A stretch of DNA of 64,000 nucleotides from Mangrovibacterium marinum (GTDB taxonomy: Bacteria; Bacteroidota; Bacteroidia; Bacteroidales; Prolixibacteraceae): contig NZ_QAAD01000010.1 in assembly GCF_003046625.1 (NCBI RefSeq), positions 105,719 to 169,718 of the forward strand. Direction: 5' to 3'. This document shows positions 1-9,050 of the stretch, in pieces (within the stretch, counting starts at the first letter, position 1; each line of letters starts with the position of its first letter). The notes under the pieces were generated by a model. The model saw only the letters and a list, made by a program, of their open reading frames with translations, had not been told where the DNA came from and ran no database searches. Made by a program: the position numbers and the translations under genes.

Positions 1-1
1 G

Positions 2-598
2 CATGTAACATTGCCTGAAGGCTACCGGGTGGAATATGGCGGGCAGTTTGAAAGTGAAGCTCGGGCCTCGAGAACACTTGCGCTGACAACAGCTCTGGCC
101 ATTCTGATCATCTTTTTATTGCTCTATCAGGAATTTAAGAACCTGAAACTGGCGGGCATCATTCTGCTGAACTTGCCCATGGCCATGATCGGGGGAGTGG
201 TGGCCGTTTGGTTGACATCCGGCATTATCAGCATTCCGGCCATTATCGGTTTTATCACCTTGTTTGGCATTGCTACGCGCAACGGTATTTTGCTGGTGTC
301 GCGCTTTCAGCAAATGGAAGAACAGGGCCTGAAGCTGGGCGACATCCTGATCCGCGGTTCGGTTGACCGGCTAAACCCGATCCTGATGACGGCTCTGACA
401 GCTGCTTTGGCCTTGGTTCCACTGGCGATGAATGGCGATGCTCCGGGCAACGAAATTCAAAGTCCCATGGCCAAAGTGATTCTCGGCGGACTATTGTCGT
501 CAACCTTATTAAACATTTACCTGGTGCCGGTAGCCTATCAGCTGCTGCACCGCTTCGGACTTTTAAAACAGCGGGAAAATGAAGAAACTACTATATAG
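2..598 (+). CDS. RND efflux pump, C-terminal fragment (CusA/CzcA-like)
   Basis: This is the last ~199 codons of an inner-membrane RND transporter; the reading frame is open at the window edge and the start lies outside. The visible part has the C-terminal periplasmic-to-membrane transition followed by about five hydrophobic helices, including a GIATRNGILLV helix and the PILMTALTAALALVPLA stretch typical of the heavy-metal-efflux (HME) RND group. Such pumps are proton antiporters working as trimers with a periplasmic adaptor and an outer-membrane channel. The stop codon overlaps the start of the following TolC-like gene by 20 bp, so the two are translationally coupled and probably form one efflux system; the adaptor is presumably upstream. 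The substrate cannot be told from this fragment. Confidence 0.85.
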   Translation, partial: HVTLPEGYRVEYGGQFESEARASRTLALTTALAILIIFLLLYQEFKNLKLAGIILLNLPMAMIGGVVAVWLTSGIISIPAIIGFITLFGIATRNGILLVSRFQQMEEQGLKLGDILIRGSVDRLNPILMTALTAALALVPLAMNGDAPGNEIQSPMAKVILGGLLSSTLLNIYLVPVAYQLLHRFGLLKQRENEETTI

Positions 599-1757
599 TT
601 TGCTATTTGTGCTGGGGGCAAGCGCTGCTCCGGCACAGCAAAGCCTGGATGAATGCTTGCAAACCATTGTTGCCAACAATATGGCCTACCGGGCACAGCA
701 GGCCGGGGCCAAGGCGCAACAGGTCGAAAACCGACTGGGCAACACGCCCGATAATCCGCAGATAGAAGGCGGCTACCTATGGGGAAGTCCTTCGGCTATA
801 GGACATCGTAAAGACTTTTCGGTGAGCCAGGAATTGGCTTTTCCAACGGTTTATCACCATCAACGGAAACTGGCCGATTTGCGCGATCAGCAGGCGGAGA
901 TGAGCAGCGATCAATTTCGTTTGGAGGTGATGCAGCAAGCTGCTCAGCTGTGGGTGGAGCTGGTGTCGCTGAACCAGCGCATTGCCATTCAAGAAGAACG
1001 AAGCCGGCAGGCTCAGGCGTTGGCCGATGCCTATGCGGAGCGTCTGGTGGCCGGCGATGCCAACCGGATTGATCGGAATAAAGCAGCCTTGAATCAGCTG
1101 CAAGCCCAAAAAACGCTGGATGCTTTGCAGCAGGAACGGGAGCTGCTTCAACTTAGCCTGGAAGCCCTTAACGGAAACCAGCCACTGCCGGTTGCTCGAA
1201 CCAGCTACGAGGCGGTAGTCTTGCCACCCGATTTCGAGCGCTGGGCTAGCCAGCTGCTGGCGCAAAATCCGCAGGCCCGCTGGTATGTGCTGGAAGCCGA
1301 TGCCGCCAAACGCGCCGTAAAGCTGAACCAAAGCCGGAGCTTGCCCAGCATCAGCGGTGGCTATATGATGGAGAAAACTGTTGGCGAGCAATTTCAGGGA
1401 GTTACCTTGGGGCTGTCGGTTCCGCTCTGGGAGAATAAACAGGCTGTAAAAGCTGCTCGCCTGCGACAGGAAGCGGCAGTGTTGGAGCAGCAAAGCGTTC
1501 AACTTCAGTTGAAAGCGGAGCTGTATCAACGCTATCGTGCTGTTGAGCTGGCCTCGGCTCGGGTGGATGATATGCGCCGGCAGCTCGCTTCGTTTCGGCA
1601 ACAGGACTTGCTGGATGATGCACTCGAGGCCGGACAGATTTCGTTGATCGACTATCTGCTCGAACTGCAGTATGACTACCAGGCCGTGGATGAACTGTAC
1701 GAAGCTGAAAAACAATTGCAGCTGGCCTGGGTGAGCATCAAGGTTTGGGAGATGTGA
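579..1757 (+). CDS. TolC-family outer-membrane efflux channel
   Basis: This 392-residue protein has a signal peptide ending near APAQQ (about residue 20). It continues as long amphipathic, Ala/Gln/Glu-rich helices in two similar halves, the pattern of the TolC/OEP family, in which trimers form the periplasmic tunnel and outer-membrane barrel. It overlaps the RND gene by 20 bp and would be the exit duct for that pump (CusC/CzcC-like role). The size is slightly below the usual 410-450 for the family. The reverse strand is also open over much of this gene, but the forward protein has the signal peptide and family pattern. Confidence 0.85.
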   Translation: MKKLLYSLLFVLGASAAPAQQSLDECLQTIVANNMAYRAQQAGAKAQQVENRLGNTPDNPQIEGGYLWGSPSAIGHRKDFSVSQELAFPTVYHHQRKLADLRDQQAEMSSDQFRLEVMQQAAQLWVELVSLNQRIAIQEERSRQAQALADAYAERLVAGDANRIDRNKAALNQLQAQKTLDALQQERELLQLSLEALNGNQPLPVARTSYEAVVLPPDFERWASQLLAQNPQARWYVLEADAAKRAVKLNQSRSLPSISGGYMMEKTVGEQFQGVTLGLSVPLWENKQAVKAARLRQEAAVLEQQSVQLQLKAELYQRYRAVELASARVDDMRRQLASFRQQDLLDDALEAGQISLIDYLLELQYDYQAVDELYEAEKQLQLAWVSIKVWEM

Positions 1758-1776
1758 GGCTTGAGTCTTGAGTTTT

Positions 1777-1832
1777 GAGTAGTGAGTAGTGAGTAGTGAG
1801 TAGTGAGTAGTGAGTAGTGAGTAGTGAGTAGT
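1777..1832. repeat. Heptamer tandem repeat GAGTAGT x8
   Basis: Eight perfect head-to-tail copies of GAGTAGT, preceded by degenerate copies (GAGTCTT, GAGTTTT). The tract lies 20 bp after the tolC-like stop codon. A tract of this purity can change length by replication slippage, but it lies outside coding and promoter regions as far as I can see. Confidence 0.95.
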
Positions 1833-2077
1833 GAGTGAAGAGACGGGAGTCATTCGTTGTCATTTGATGGTCATTGGGTCATTGAGCTGTCAGTCCCTCA
1901 ATCCTTCAATAAGTCGCAGTGTTCAGCCGGGAGTCATTAGTCATGGGTTGTCATTTATCGTCATTTATTGTTAGTGCATAAGTCCAGAGCGCATGAGTCC
2001 GATAATCCGAATGTCGAGTAATCTGGAGATTAGTCATTTATTGTCATTCCATGGTTCTTGGGGCATTGAGCTGTCAG

Positions 2078-2133
2078 TCCTTCACTCCTTCACTCCTTCA
2101 CTCCTTCATTCCTTCATTCCTTCAATCCCTCAA
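2078..2133. repeat. Octamer tandem repeat TCCTTCAC/T, about 7 copies
   Basis: Seven copies of an 8-bp unit; the first three are TCCTTCAC and the rest drift to TCCTTCAT and TCCTTCAA. It lies between the convergent stop codons, in the same intergenic region as the GAGTAGT tract. Confidence 0.9.
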
Positions 2134-2262
2134 CAAGTGCATAAGTCCGGCCATCGGTGAGCTTTACGTCTTCTTTGCGAATTTTGCTGTTAAAATCAGC
2201 AAACGCGAAGGAGGCGCAAAGTCACCGGATTAAGCCGAAGGTTATCAGGCTAAATCAACCGT

Positions 2263-3564
2263 TTATTGCCCGGGGACAGGTATCGACTTATTCATATCCA
2301 CCTGTCCCATAACAAATGTTTTAGGGCCGAGTCTCAGTTCGCTGTTGAGTACTTCATCCCAGCTCACTGTTTGTCCGGTGTAGGCCGACATTCGACCCAT
2401 TATTGCCGTTAAGGTTGACTCGGCGGTAATGACGGCATCATTCAGCTCGGTTCCTGTTCTGATGGCTTCTACCAAGTCGACCAGTTCTTGGGTGTACGAT
2501 CTTCGGAAGAAATACAGCGGATCTTTTTCCTGCTCTTCACTTAAGGGGTATTTCCAGCTGATCTCGCCGGAATTGGAGAAAATCGTGTTTTCACAATTGG
2601 TATAGCCTTTGGTTCCCCGAATCAGGTCGCTCACCTGGTTGGTGCAGCCATTGATCTGTCGGCACATACTGTTAACATGAACATTGCCCGGATAGGTGAA
2701 ATCAATACTGAAGTTATCATATTGATCTCCGGTAATGCGGCGCTGGCGGCTCCCAAAGCCAGTTGCTGATTCAGGGTGAGATCCGATAAACCAGTTCATC
2801 AGGTCGATATTGTGAATGTGTTGTTCCACAATGTGATCGCCCGATAGCCAGGTCCAGTTTACCCAATTGCGGATCATGGCTTCCATTTCGCTCCATTGAG
2901 CCTGCGGGTTAACATGCCACAGTTTTCCCTGCATATAATAGCAGTTTCCCGAAATGATTTCACCAATAGTGCCGTTTTTAACCCGGTTATGCGTATTGAT
3001 ATAATCCAGCTGGTGTCTTTTGATGGTGCCCGTAACAACTTTTAATCCGCTTTCTTGTGCCTGTATGCCGTCAAGCATGATTGATCGGGCGCCAACCGGA
3101 TCAACAGCCACTGGCTTTTCCATAAAAACATGTTTGTTGTTGCGAATCGCAGCCTTAAAGTGTTCAGGCCTGAAGTAGGGTGGGGTGGCCAGAATAACAA
3201 GATCAACACCGGCATCCATAACCTTTTCATAAGCGTCCACTCCAACAAAACAGTTTTGATCGCTTATCTCAACCTTGCGCTTCTCCCGGATATTTTGGCG
3301 GCACTTGTTTAGTTTATCCTGAAAAATATCGCCTAAAGCCACTAACTCGAGGTTGGGCCCGGCGTCCAGGAAGTTAATGGCTGCTCCGGTTCCTCGGGAA
3401 CCACATCCAATCAGCCCGGCTTTCAGTATTTTGCCGTCAGAAGCTTTTAGTGGCAAATCAATTTTTGTACTCGAGCGGTTACACGAATAGGTACTGTACG
3501 CCATTACAGCAGTGCTGCCGATGGCTATTTTGCTCAGGAAATTTCGTCTGGAGTAGTCTTTCAT
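2263..3564 (-). CDS. Gfo/Idh/MocA-family oxidoreductase, TAT-exported
   Basis: This is an NAD(P)-dependent sugar or inositol dehydrogenase-type protein. A nucleotide-binding fold near residues 45-60 (GLIGCGSRGTGAA) is followed by the family EKPVA motif and a C-terminal alpha/beta domain with WNWTWLSGDH. I chose the start at 3564 because the protein then opens with a twin-arginine signal (RRNFLSK) ending in a lipobox-like YSC. A longer frame to 3603 would run into the upstream gene, whose stop is at 3578. Bacteroidota encode many secreted, cofactor-retaining members of this family, often as glycosidases or oxidoreductases acting on sugars. The exact substrate is not predictable. It follows the cytochrome/FGE gene after a 13-bp gap and is likely co-transcribed with it. 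Confidence 0.85.
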   Translation of the reverse strand: MKDYSRRNFLSKIAIGSTAVMAYSTYSCNRSSTKIDLPLKASDGKILKAGLIGCGSRGTGAAINFLDAGPNLELVALGDIFQDKLNKCRQNIREKRKVEISDQNCFVGVDAYEKVMDAGVDLVILATPPYFRPEHFKAAIRNNKHVFMEKPVAVDPVGARSIMLDGIQAQESGLKVVTGTIKRHQLDYINTHNRVKNGTIGEIISGNCYYMQGKLWHVNPQAQWSEMEAMIRNWVNWTWLSGDHIVEQHIHNIDLMNWFIGSHPESATGFGSRQRRITGDQYDNFSIDFTYPGNVHVNSMCRQINGCTNQVSDLIRGTKGYTNCENTIFSNSGEISWKYPLSEEQEKDPLYFFRRSYTQELVDLVEAIRTGTELNDAVITAESTLTAIMGRMSAYTGQTVSWDEVLNSELRLGPKTFVMGQVDMNKSIPVPGQ

Positions 3565-3577
3565 AAAATAAAATCTT

Positions 3578-4933
3578 TTATTCAGGTTGATAGGGAAGGA
3601 CAACGCGAAATCCTACATCGTTACAGTCCGAGTACCACCAAATACTCTTCGGCATCTGCGGATCGGTTCGTAGCCAGCGCTCCGTTTGGGTTGATTCGCG
3701 TTGCGTTGGACGAAGTTCGTCCCGATCAGATTTAAAAGATCCTCCCTTGATGACATGTTCAGCACTCAAGCTGTCCAAAATAACAGGATCATTTTTAAAC
3801 TTCGAATAGTAGGACATCCGGTCTTCGGTGTAACTGTCGGCGCAAAATTCCTTTACATTTCCAAACAGATTTCGGGCTCCGATAGCATCGCTGTTGACAT
3901 CGGATGGCTCAATGGTGGATTGAGTATCGTAGTTGGCTGTCTCTTTCGTGATTAATCGGTCTTTTGTCGCCATTTGTGCTGCTCGTTCCCATTCAGCTTC
4001 AGTGGGCAAGCGGTAGCTTTTGCCGGTTTTTTGGCTTAGCCATTGGCAGAATACGGTTGCTGCATGGTGGGTCATGGTGATGGCCGGGCGCGAACCCATG
4101 CCCCAGCCCTGATCCGGGTTACCCCATGGAGGCGTGGCTCCGCTAATGCCATCCACCGATTTCTCGTTGCGCCCCTGGCCTTCGGTTTCGCTTAAAAAGA
4201 GCAGGTATAAATTCCAGCTTACTTCAATCTCGCCAATAAAAAAGGCTGAGATATTGATCTCGGTTTGTTGGTTGTTTTCGCGGAAAGTTGTTGCACCACC
4301 TGGAATGGCGATCATCGTAAACGAGAGTCTACTGTTGGGGATGGTTTCTGTGAAATTGGCTAATTTTTTTATTGTGTGTGAATGCTGATAGATGGTGTCT
4401 GTCGATGTTGTTTTTACCGGCCGGATCAACGATTTATAGTCGGGGGTGTGCCCCGTATGCAGATGACATTCGATACAATGCATCTTTGTTGGATTGAGGT
4501 GATATTTCAGGTGTCCCTTTTGGCCTTTTTCTGAAAGGCTTTGCGGAAATAAATCAGGGTGACATTGAATGCACGAGTTTTTAAAAACATGGCGTTGAGC
4601 CTGATCTGTTTGTGATTTGGCAAGCCAGTCAATGGAGTCGTGATCTTTAAAATGATAGGCATATAAATCGTTTAAGCCGGCTTTTATTTTGGCCTGGTAA
4701 TAGCCCTGGCCCCTCGGTGGAAGATGGCAATCAACACAGCCTGCTTTAACAGAGTCATTGCGGTGATGAATTGATTTGTTCCAGGAACTGTAGTTGTGAT
4801 TATGGACGTGACAACTGTTGCAATATTCATTTGTTGAGGTATATGCATCGCCTTTTCGGATTCCGGTGTAAAGCAAGTACAGTACCGCGATAAGTATGGC
4901 TGATAACGCTAATCCTTTGTATCGTCCGGGCAT
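3578..4933 (-). CDS. NapC/NirT-like tetrahaem cytochrome fused to an FGE/SUMF1-like domain
   Basis: The 451-residue protein starts with one membrane helix (about residues 8-24). Four c-type haem motifs follow, at residues 38-42, 66-70, 121-125 and 153-157 (CNSCH, CVDCH, CIQCH, CIECH), as in NrfH/NapC-type quinol dehydrogenases. From about residue 205 to the end it resembles a formylglycine-generating-enzyme/SUMF1 domain: IPGG near its start, YRLPTEAEWERAA, a GNVKEFC segment, IKGGSF and NDVGFRVVLP. NapC-like parts pass electrons from menaquinol to periplasmic partners. FGE-like domains oxidise cysteine or histidine derivatives or only bind ligands. Finding both on one chain is unusual. The order suggests a membrane-anchored, quinol-fed periplasmic oxidoreductase or a haem-linked maturation factor (inference). 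Confidence 0.8.
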   Translation of the reverse strand: MPGRYKGLALSAILIAVLYLLYTGIRKGDAYTSTNEYCNSCHVHNHNYSSWNKSIHHRNDSVKAGCVDCHLPPRGQGYYQAKIKAGLNDLYAYHFKDHDSIDWLAKSQTDQAQRHVFKNSCIQCHPDLFPQSLSEKGQKGHLKYHLNPTKMHCIECHLHTGHTPDYKSLIRPVKTTSTDTIYQHSHTIKKLANFTETIPNSRLSFTMIAIPGGATTFRENNQQTEINISAFFIGEIEVSWNLYLLFLSETEGQGRNEKSVDGISGATPPWGNPDQGWGMGSRPAITMTHHAATVFCQWLSQKTGKSYRLPTEAEWERAAQMATKDRLITKETANYDTQSTIEPSDVNSDAIGARNLFGNVKEFCADSYTEDRMSYYSKFKNDPVILDSLSAEHVIKGGSFKSDRDELRPTQRESTQTERWLRTDPQMPKSIWWYSDCNDVGFRVVLPYQPE

Positions 4934-5630
4934 CTCTTTGGGCTTTTATTGTCGCAGGTTAAGGTGGTTTGTGAGACGTATTTTCAGAGCGCAAACCTAA
5001 TTATTGAATGGTTTATATGCAAGCAAATAGCAACAAGTTATGCCATTTGTTTTTCCGCTTTGAGCCTTAATCGAGCTCCTGAAAAACACGGGTGAATGCC
5101 ATAGACAACTCAGGAGGCTTGCAGCGTGTAACAAATTGAAGGAGCAATTCAATTGAAATCGGTCTAAATCGCGTAGCTATTTGCAACTAGCTTGGTTCAT
5201 GCAAACTCCATACTTTAACCAATTTTGCTGCGAACTTTCTATTAGCTTTTTATATCTGAGCATACAGGAAGCATACAGAAACCTTACAGAAACCTTATAG
5301 AAAGCTCTGCTTTGCTCCGACGAAATTCCGGTTGTTTTCGGGTATAAACACTCGAAAACGACGCTATAACTGAAGGTTAACAAGTATAATCGTGGGCGAT
5401 AATGCAGTTGTATGTCTGTTGAAATACCAGAATGTCATTGTTGGGCTTAATAATCAAAAAAAATGTCAGCATGGCTAGGGTCTCTCTACGGTTTGTCGTT
5501 TATATAGATAACATTGTAATGGTACAGAGAAATAATTTTACTTGATTTTTGGAGAAAGCCAGTTGCAGAAACAGTGAGAGAAGCGGAATAGGAAGAATTA
5601 ACACACGCTAAATAATTAACAATTAATCGT
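4934..5630. other. Intergenic region upstream of two divergent genes
   Basis: About 700 bp between the start of the cytochrome fusion (minus) and the start of the sialidase (plus), so it should contain promoters for both. I see no convincing gene; the open frame at 5177-5383 lacks a family signature and covers a small repeat. No perfect TTTG-N19-TAnnTTTG promoter was recognised. Confidence 0.5.
5261..5304. repeat. Imperfect 11-bp tandem repeat, 4 copies
   Basis: Four consecutive 11-mers, CATACAGGAAG, CATACAGAAAC, CTTACAGAAAC and CTTATAGAAAG, in the divergent intergenic region. They could be tandem binding sites or slippage debris. Confidence 0.7.
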
Positions 5631-8576
5631 ATGAAGAGAAATTTACAAAGAGGAACTTTCCGATTTAAAGGAAATTATTATCGCTTCTATTTATCGGCAG
5701 TCTCACTTCTGCTATTCTTGAGTTATTCGGCTACGCTGTATGCCCAACCGGTAATTAGCACCGAAGATTCCCCTGTCTGGTTTAAAATAGAATCGGCTTG
5801 TACGGACCCGGTAACCTTAGGTGGTGCTTATACCGGTCCAACCGATTTAACAGGTTATGTATTGTACGATCCTGCCTCAAGCGATAACCGAATTTATGCC
5901 AGGGTTGAACAAGGTGGTGATGCCGAATTGTGGGCAATGATTGAAGCCGATGGTATTGTTAAGTTGAAAAATAAAGCGACTAACCGTTACATGACCGGTT
6001 CCCATTCGCTTAATGATGTTGGTGAGAATGTAAGTTATGGCACCTATGGTAGCGACCAATATTGGATAAAATCAGGAACACAGAATACTGTTGTTATTTG
6101 GAATAATCTAAAATGTGACCGGTTAAGCGGAGGACGGATTGATTCAAATACAGCATTTTATATAAGAGTGCAAAGCGACACGAAGAGTATTTTGGGAGCC
6201 CTTATAAATTCAGCAATTAGTCTCAAAAGCGAGATGACTGGAACAAATCCCGGCTACATTCTGCCTGATGGTGATGCCGTAATTACTTTTGATGAAGCGA
6301 TTGCCGGCGCAGAAGCTGTTTATAACTCGGTAGATGAGTCACCCGATTATCAATCAGCAACCGATCAATTGGAGGCAGCTATTGTTACTTTTAAAAGCAC
6401 TCCTGTAAATACTGTTGTTGTTAGCACTGAGACCAACGAAACATGGTACTTCTTTGAATCGGCAGCGATTAACGACTATTGTGCCGGAAAAGTTATTAAC
6501 GATGTTGAGGGAACATTAGGTGTAGTGTATAACTTTGCCGACAAGCAATTGAACCCCAGGATGCTATGGAAGATTGTTGATGCCGGCAATAATCAATATG
6601 CTTTTGTAAATATGGCTTCCGGTTTATACTTTGGTAAAACCGGTGAGAGTTATACCGGTGTCCAGCCATCGGAAACACCGGTGGCTTATAATGTCGAATA
6701 TCTTGGCGAAAGAGGCCAGTTTGTGATCAAAGAGGATGGGGCACTGCCGCTTCATTGTCAGCAAAATGGTTCAAAAATTGTTACTTGGGATGGAGGACTG
6801 GATTCACCGTCGGCATGGCGATTTGTTGAAGTTGACGACGCTAGCGCACCAATAAGTATTACGAGCCTTACCGTCAGAAATGGATTGGTTAGCACAGGAA
6901 TTGGTAATGTTGACTTTGCTGCAACTTATTTTACAATGGAAGTGGAAGGGCTTACCGGTTCGTCGCTTTTGGATCAGGTAAATGTTGCTCTGGAAGGTAC
7001 TACGAACCTTAGTGATATTGAGAATATTCGAATTTATTATCTGGGCAATGATATTCGTTTCGATCCGGAAGTACATCCGCAGGTTGCCTCGTCAAGTGAG
7101 CTTGATTATATGATGCAAATAAATCCGGATGCCGATTTTGAGGTGCCGGCGGGCAGTCAGAATTTTGCAGTTGTCGTCGATGTTACGGAAACGGCCAATG
7201 AGGGCGATAAAATAAAAATCAGCGTTGAATCTGTCGCACTTCAGGGGAGTGACGTTTGCATGGCTCAAAATCCGGATCCTGCTTACGAGGCTACTATTTT
7301 CTTAACCCAAAGTACTCTTTTTTCACCCGGAGATTATGGTTCACAGTACTATCGTATTCCAGCCATCGTTACGGCAAATGATGGAACTTTAGTGGCCGCA
7401 ACCGATCGTCGGAAAAACAATATATCTGATCTTCCGGGAGATATAGATGTGTACATTAGTCGTTCTGCCGATAAGGGAAAGACATGGTCTGAACCTTTAA
7501 TGATTGCCGGGGAAAACACGGATACAGGCTATGGAGATCCGGCACTGGTCGTCGAGAAAGAGAGTGGCAAGATATTCTGTTTCATGGCACATGATAAAGG
7601 GTTCTTTGCTTCCACGCCTGCTGATCCAATCCGGATTACGGTGTGCGAAAGTTCCGATAATGGCGCGAGTTGGACAGAGCCAAGAGATATAACTGATAAC
7701 ATTTATGGCGCAGGATGTAGTAATGCGACTTCAAAAAACTGGGATGGTGTGTTTGTTTCCTCGGGTAGGGGGCTTCAGCTGCGCAACGGACGACTGATTT
7801 TAGCTATGGCAGTGCGGGATGGTTCCGGAGGTATCAATAATTACGCATTATATTCGGATGATAAAGGGGAGAACTGGACGGTGAATACAAATTTGATCCA
7901 TTCTGGCGGCGACGAGGCAAAATTTGTACAGCGAAATAATGGTGATGTTGTTATCTCAATCAGAAACGGAGGTCATCGCGAATGGAATGTTTCAACCGAT
8001 AACGGAGATACCTGGGGAACAAGTACGATTCATCAGGATCTTGTAGATCCGGCCTGTAACGGTGAGATTTTAAATTATACATCTACTTTGGACGGATACG
8101 AAAAAAACAGGATGCTACATTCATTAGCTTACGCCTCCAGTCGCGTGAATGTATCGCTTTTGCTTAGTTACGACGAAGGTGAGACTTTCCCTATTGTTAA
8201 AACAATATGTCCGGCTTCATCGGCTTATTCGGTTATTACCAAACTCGATGATGGAACCATTGGTGTTTATTATGAAGATGGATCGGTTAGTCAATACGAT
8301 TTGGTATATGTGCGTGTTTCACTGGACTGGCTTACCGACGGGCAGGATCAATATTCTTCGCCAATGTCTACTGCAGTAGATGACATCATTAATGATGCTG
8401 AAGATATTATAATTACGGTTAGTGATGGACAAGTATTTGTGAAAAATAAGAAGGGCGAAGTCGATTACCAAATATTTGATATTTCAGGTAAAAAGTTGCA
8501 GCCAAACCGCAGGTTAAAAACGGGTATATACATTGTCCGGACTGAAAATTTGTGCGAAAAAGTGATGATTCTATAA
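5631..8576 (+). CDS. Secreted multidomain exo-alpha-sialidase (GH33) with T9SS sorting domain
   Basis: This 981-residue protein has a signal peptide (to about residue 40, ..LYAQ). Residues ~44-400 contain two similar modules (each with a W-F-ESA phrase) that may be lectin-like. A BNR_assoc_N-type domain follows at ~404-555, and the six-bladed sialidase domain covers ~560-900. The sialidase part shows the arginine-triad motif YYRIPA near residue 573 and four Asp boxes: SADKGKTW (~612), SSDNGASW (~674), SDDKGENW (~742) and STDNGDTW (~788). The last ~75 residues form a type A type IX secretion sorting domain (ISGKKL..GIYIVRT..). It should release terminal sialic acids from glycans at the cell surface or outside. 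No sialic-acid catabolism genes are next to it. Confidence 0.9.
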   Translation: MKRNLQRGTFRFKGNYYRFYLSAVSLLLFLSYSATLYAQPVISTEDSPVWFKIESACTDPVTLGGAYTGPTDLTGYVLYDPASSDNRIYARVEQGGDAELWAMIEADGIVKLKNKATNRYMTGSHSLNDVGENVSYGTYGSDQYWIKSGTQNTVVIWNNLKCDRLSGGRIDSNTAFYIRVQSDTKSILGALINSAISLKSEMTGTNPGYILPDGDAVITFDEAIAGAEAVYNSVDESPDYQSATDQLEAAIVTFKSTPVNTVVVSTETNETWYFFESAAINDYCAGKVINDVEGTLGVVYNFADKQLNPRMLWKIVDAGNNQYAFVNMASGLYFGKTGESYTGVQPSETPVAYNVEYLGERGQFVIKEDGALPLHCQQNGSKIVTWDGGLDSPSAWRFVEVDDASAPISITSLTVRNGLVSTGIGNVDFAATYFTMEVEGLTGSSLLDQVNVALEGTTNLSDIENIRIYYLGNDIRFDPEVHPQVASSSELDYMMQINPDADFEVPAGSQNFAVVVDVTETANEGDKIKISVESVALQGSDVCMAQNPDPAYEATIFLTQSTLFSPGDYGSQYYRIPAIVTANDGTLVAATDRRKNNISDLPGDIDVYISRSADKGKTWSEPLMIAGENTDTGYGDPALVVEKESGKIFCFMAHDKGFFASTPADPIRITVCESSDNGASWTEPRDITDNIYGAGCSNATSKNWDGVFVSSGRGLQLRNGRLILAMAVRDGSGGINNYALYSDDKGENWTVNTNLIHSGGDEAKFVQRNNGDVVISIRNGGHREWNVSTDNGDTWGTSTIHQDLVDPACNGEILNYTSTLDGYEKNRMLHSLAYASSRVNVSLLLSYDEGETFPIVKTICPASSAYSVITKLDDGTIGVYYEDGSVSQYDLVYVRVSLDWLTDGQDQYSSPMSTAVDDIINDAEDIIITVSDGQVFVKNKKGEVDYQIFDISGKKLQPNRRLKTGIYIVRTENLCEKVMIL

Positions 8577-9050
8577 GTTTTAAGAGGTTCGAATAAGCGT
8601 GTTATCAGCGAGCATTGCCGTTGAGCTTATTCGTGATGCAAAGCCGATCCTTGGAGGCGGGCAACTTCTCCGCTGATATGGCGCTTTTAGTCTTGTTCTG
8701 CTCCCGGAAGGAAAACGTTTGGCAATGAGCTAATCCGGCAATGAGGCTAATGATTTGACCTCCTTTGCAACCTGGTTTTACAAGCCCTCTTATTGCGTCA
8801 GATTTGGGTTTAAAATTGACTGAGTCGATGAGTCTTCGCAGTCAATTTTAAACCCAAAAGATGCGATGAGAAGCGCATACCTTCCTGTTTTTGTTTTTTT
8901 TATGGCACATCCTTTCGCCGTTTTTTCTTTTTTTATTGTCTGCTACCGGCGCTGAATTGCAGAACTGCCTGAAAGGTTTTAGATTTGTATAAGCAGCATC
9001 GGGGGGGCCGCCCTAGGGAATCGCTCTGTGAGCCACACCTAAAATTAGCG
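8577..9050. other. Intergenic region after the sialidase
   Basis: About 470 bp with no credible gene. It contains a long perfect inverted repeat (8803-8858, separate entry), T-rich stretches near 8890-8935 and a run of nine G at 9000-9008. It must hold the promoter of the MscS gene, but no clear -33/-7 pair was seen. Confidence 0.5.
8803..8858. repeat. Perfect 20-bp inverted repeat, 16-nt loop
   Basis: The arms 8803-8822 and 8839-8858 are exact reverse complements (left arm begins TTTGGGTTTAAAATTGAC). In RNA this would make a very stable hairpin. It lies 226 bp after the sialidase stop and is not followed by a T-run, so it is not a classical intrinsic terminator. It could be a 3' stability element, a rho-type site or the remnant of a small palindromic mobile element. 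Confidence 0.85.

Larger units (their letters stand above)
1758..2262. other. Intergenic region between convergent genes, rich in short repeats
   Basis: About 500 bp between the stop codons of two convergent genes. It holds two simple-repeat tracts (annotated separately) and scattered repeats of phrases such as CATTGAGCTGTCAGTCC (near 1880 and 2064) and GTCATT. The short open frame at 2051-2233 crosses the repeat tract and is not credible as a gene. No clear hairpin terminator was found. Confidence 0.6.

Noticed and set aside
1777..1832. CRISPR or iteron origin
   Set aside because: The unit is 7 bp with no spacers, and there is no replication-initiator gene nearby; a simple microsatellite explains it.
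777..1853. Long open frame (358 codons) antisense to the TolC-like gene
   Set aside because: It has no signal or family pattern and ends in the GAGTAGT repeat; the forward frame encodes a complete TolC-family protein. It is a by-product of codon bias.
2051..2233. Short open frame in the repeat-rich intergenic region
   Set aside because: It translates the TCCTTCAC repeat and has no start context or homology.
5177..5383. 68-codon frame on the minus strand before the cytochrome fusion
   Set aside because: It covers an 11-bp tandem repeat in a region expected to hold divergent promoters; no family resemblance.
8985..9050. Upstream TTG start for the MscS gene
   Set aside because: The added residues come from G-rich and irregular sequence; the ATGATG at 9051 leads directly into the first membrane helix.
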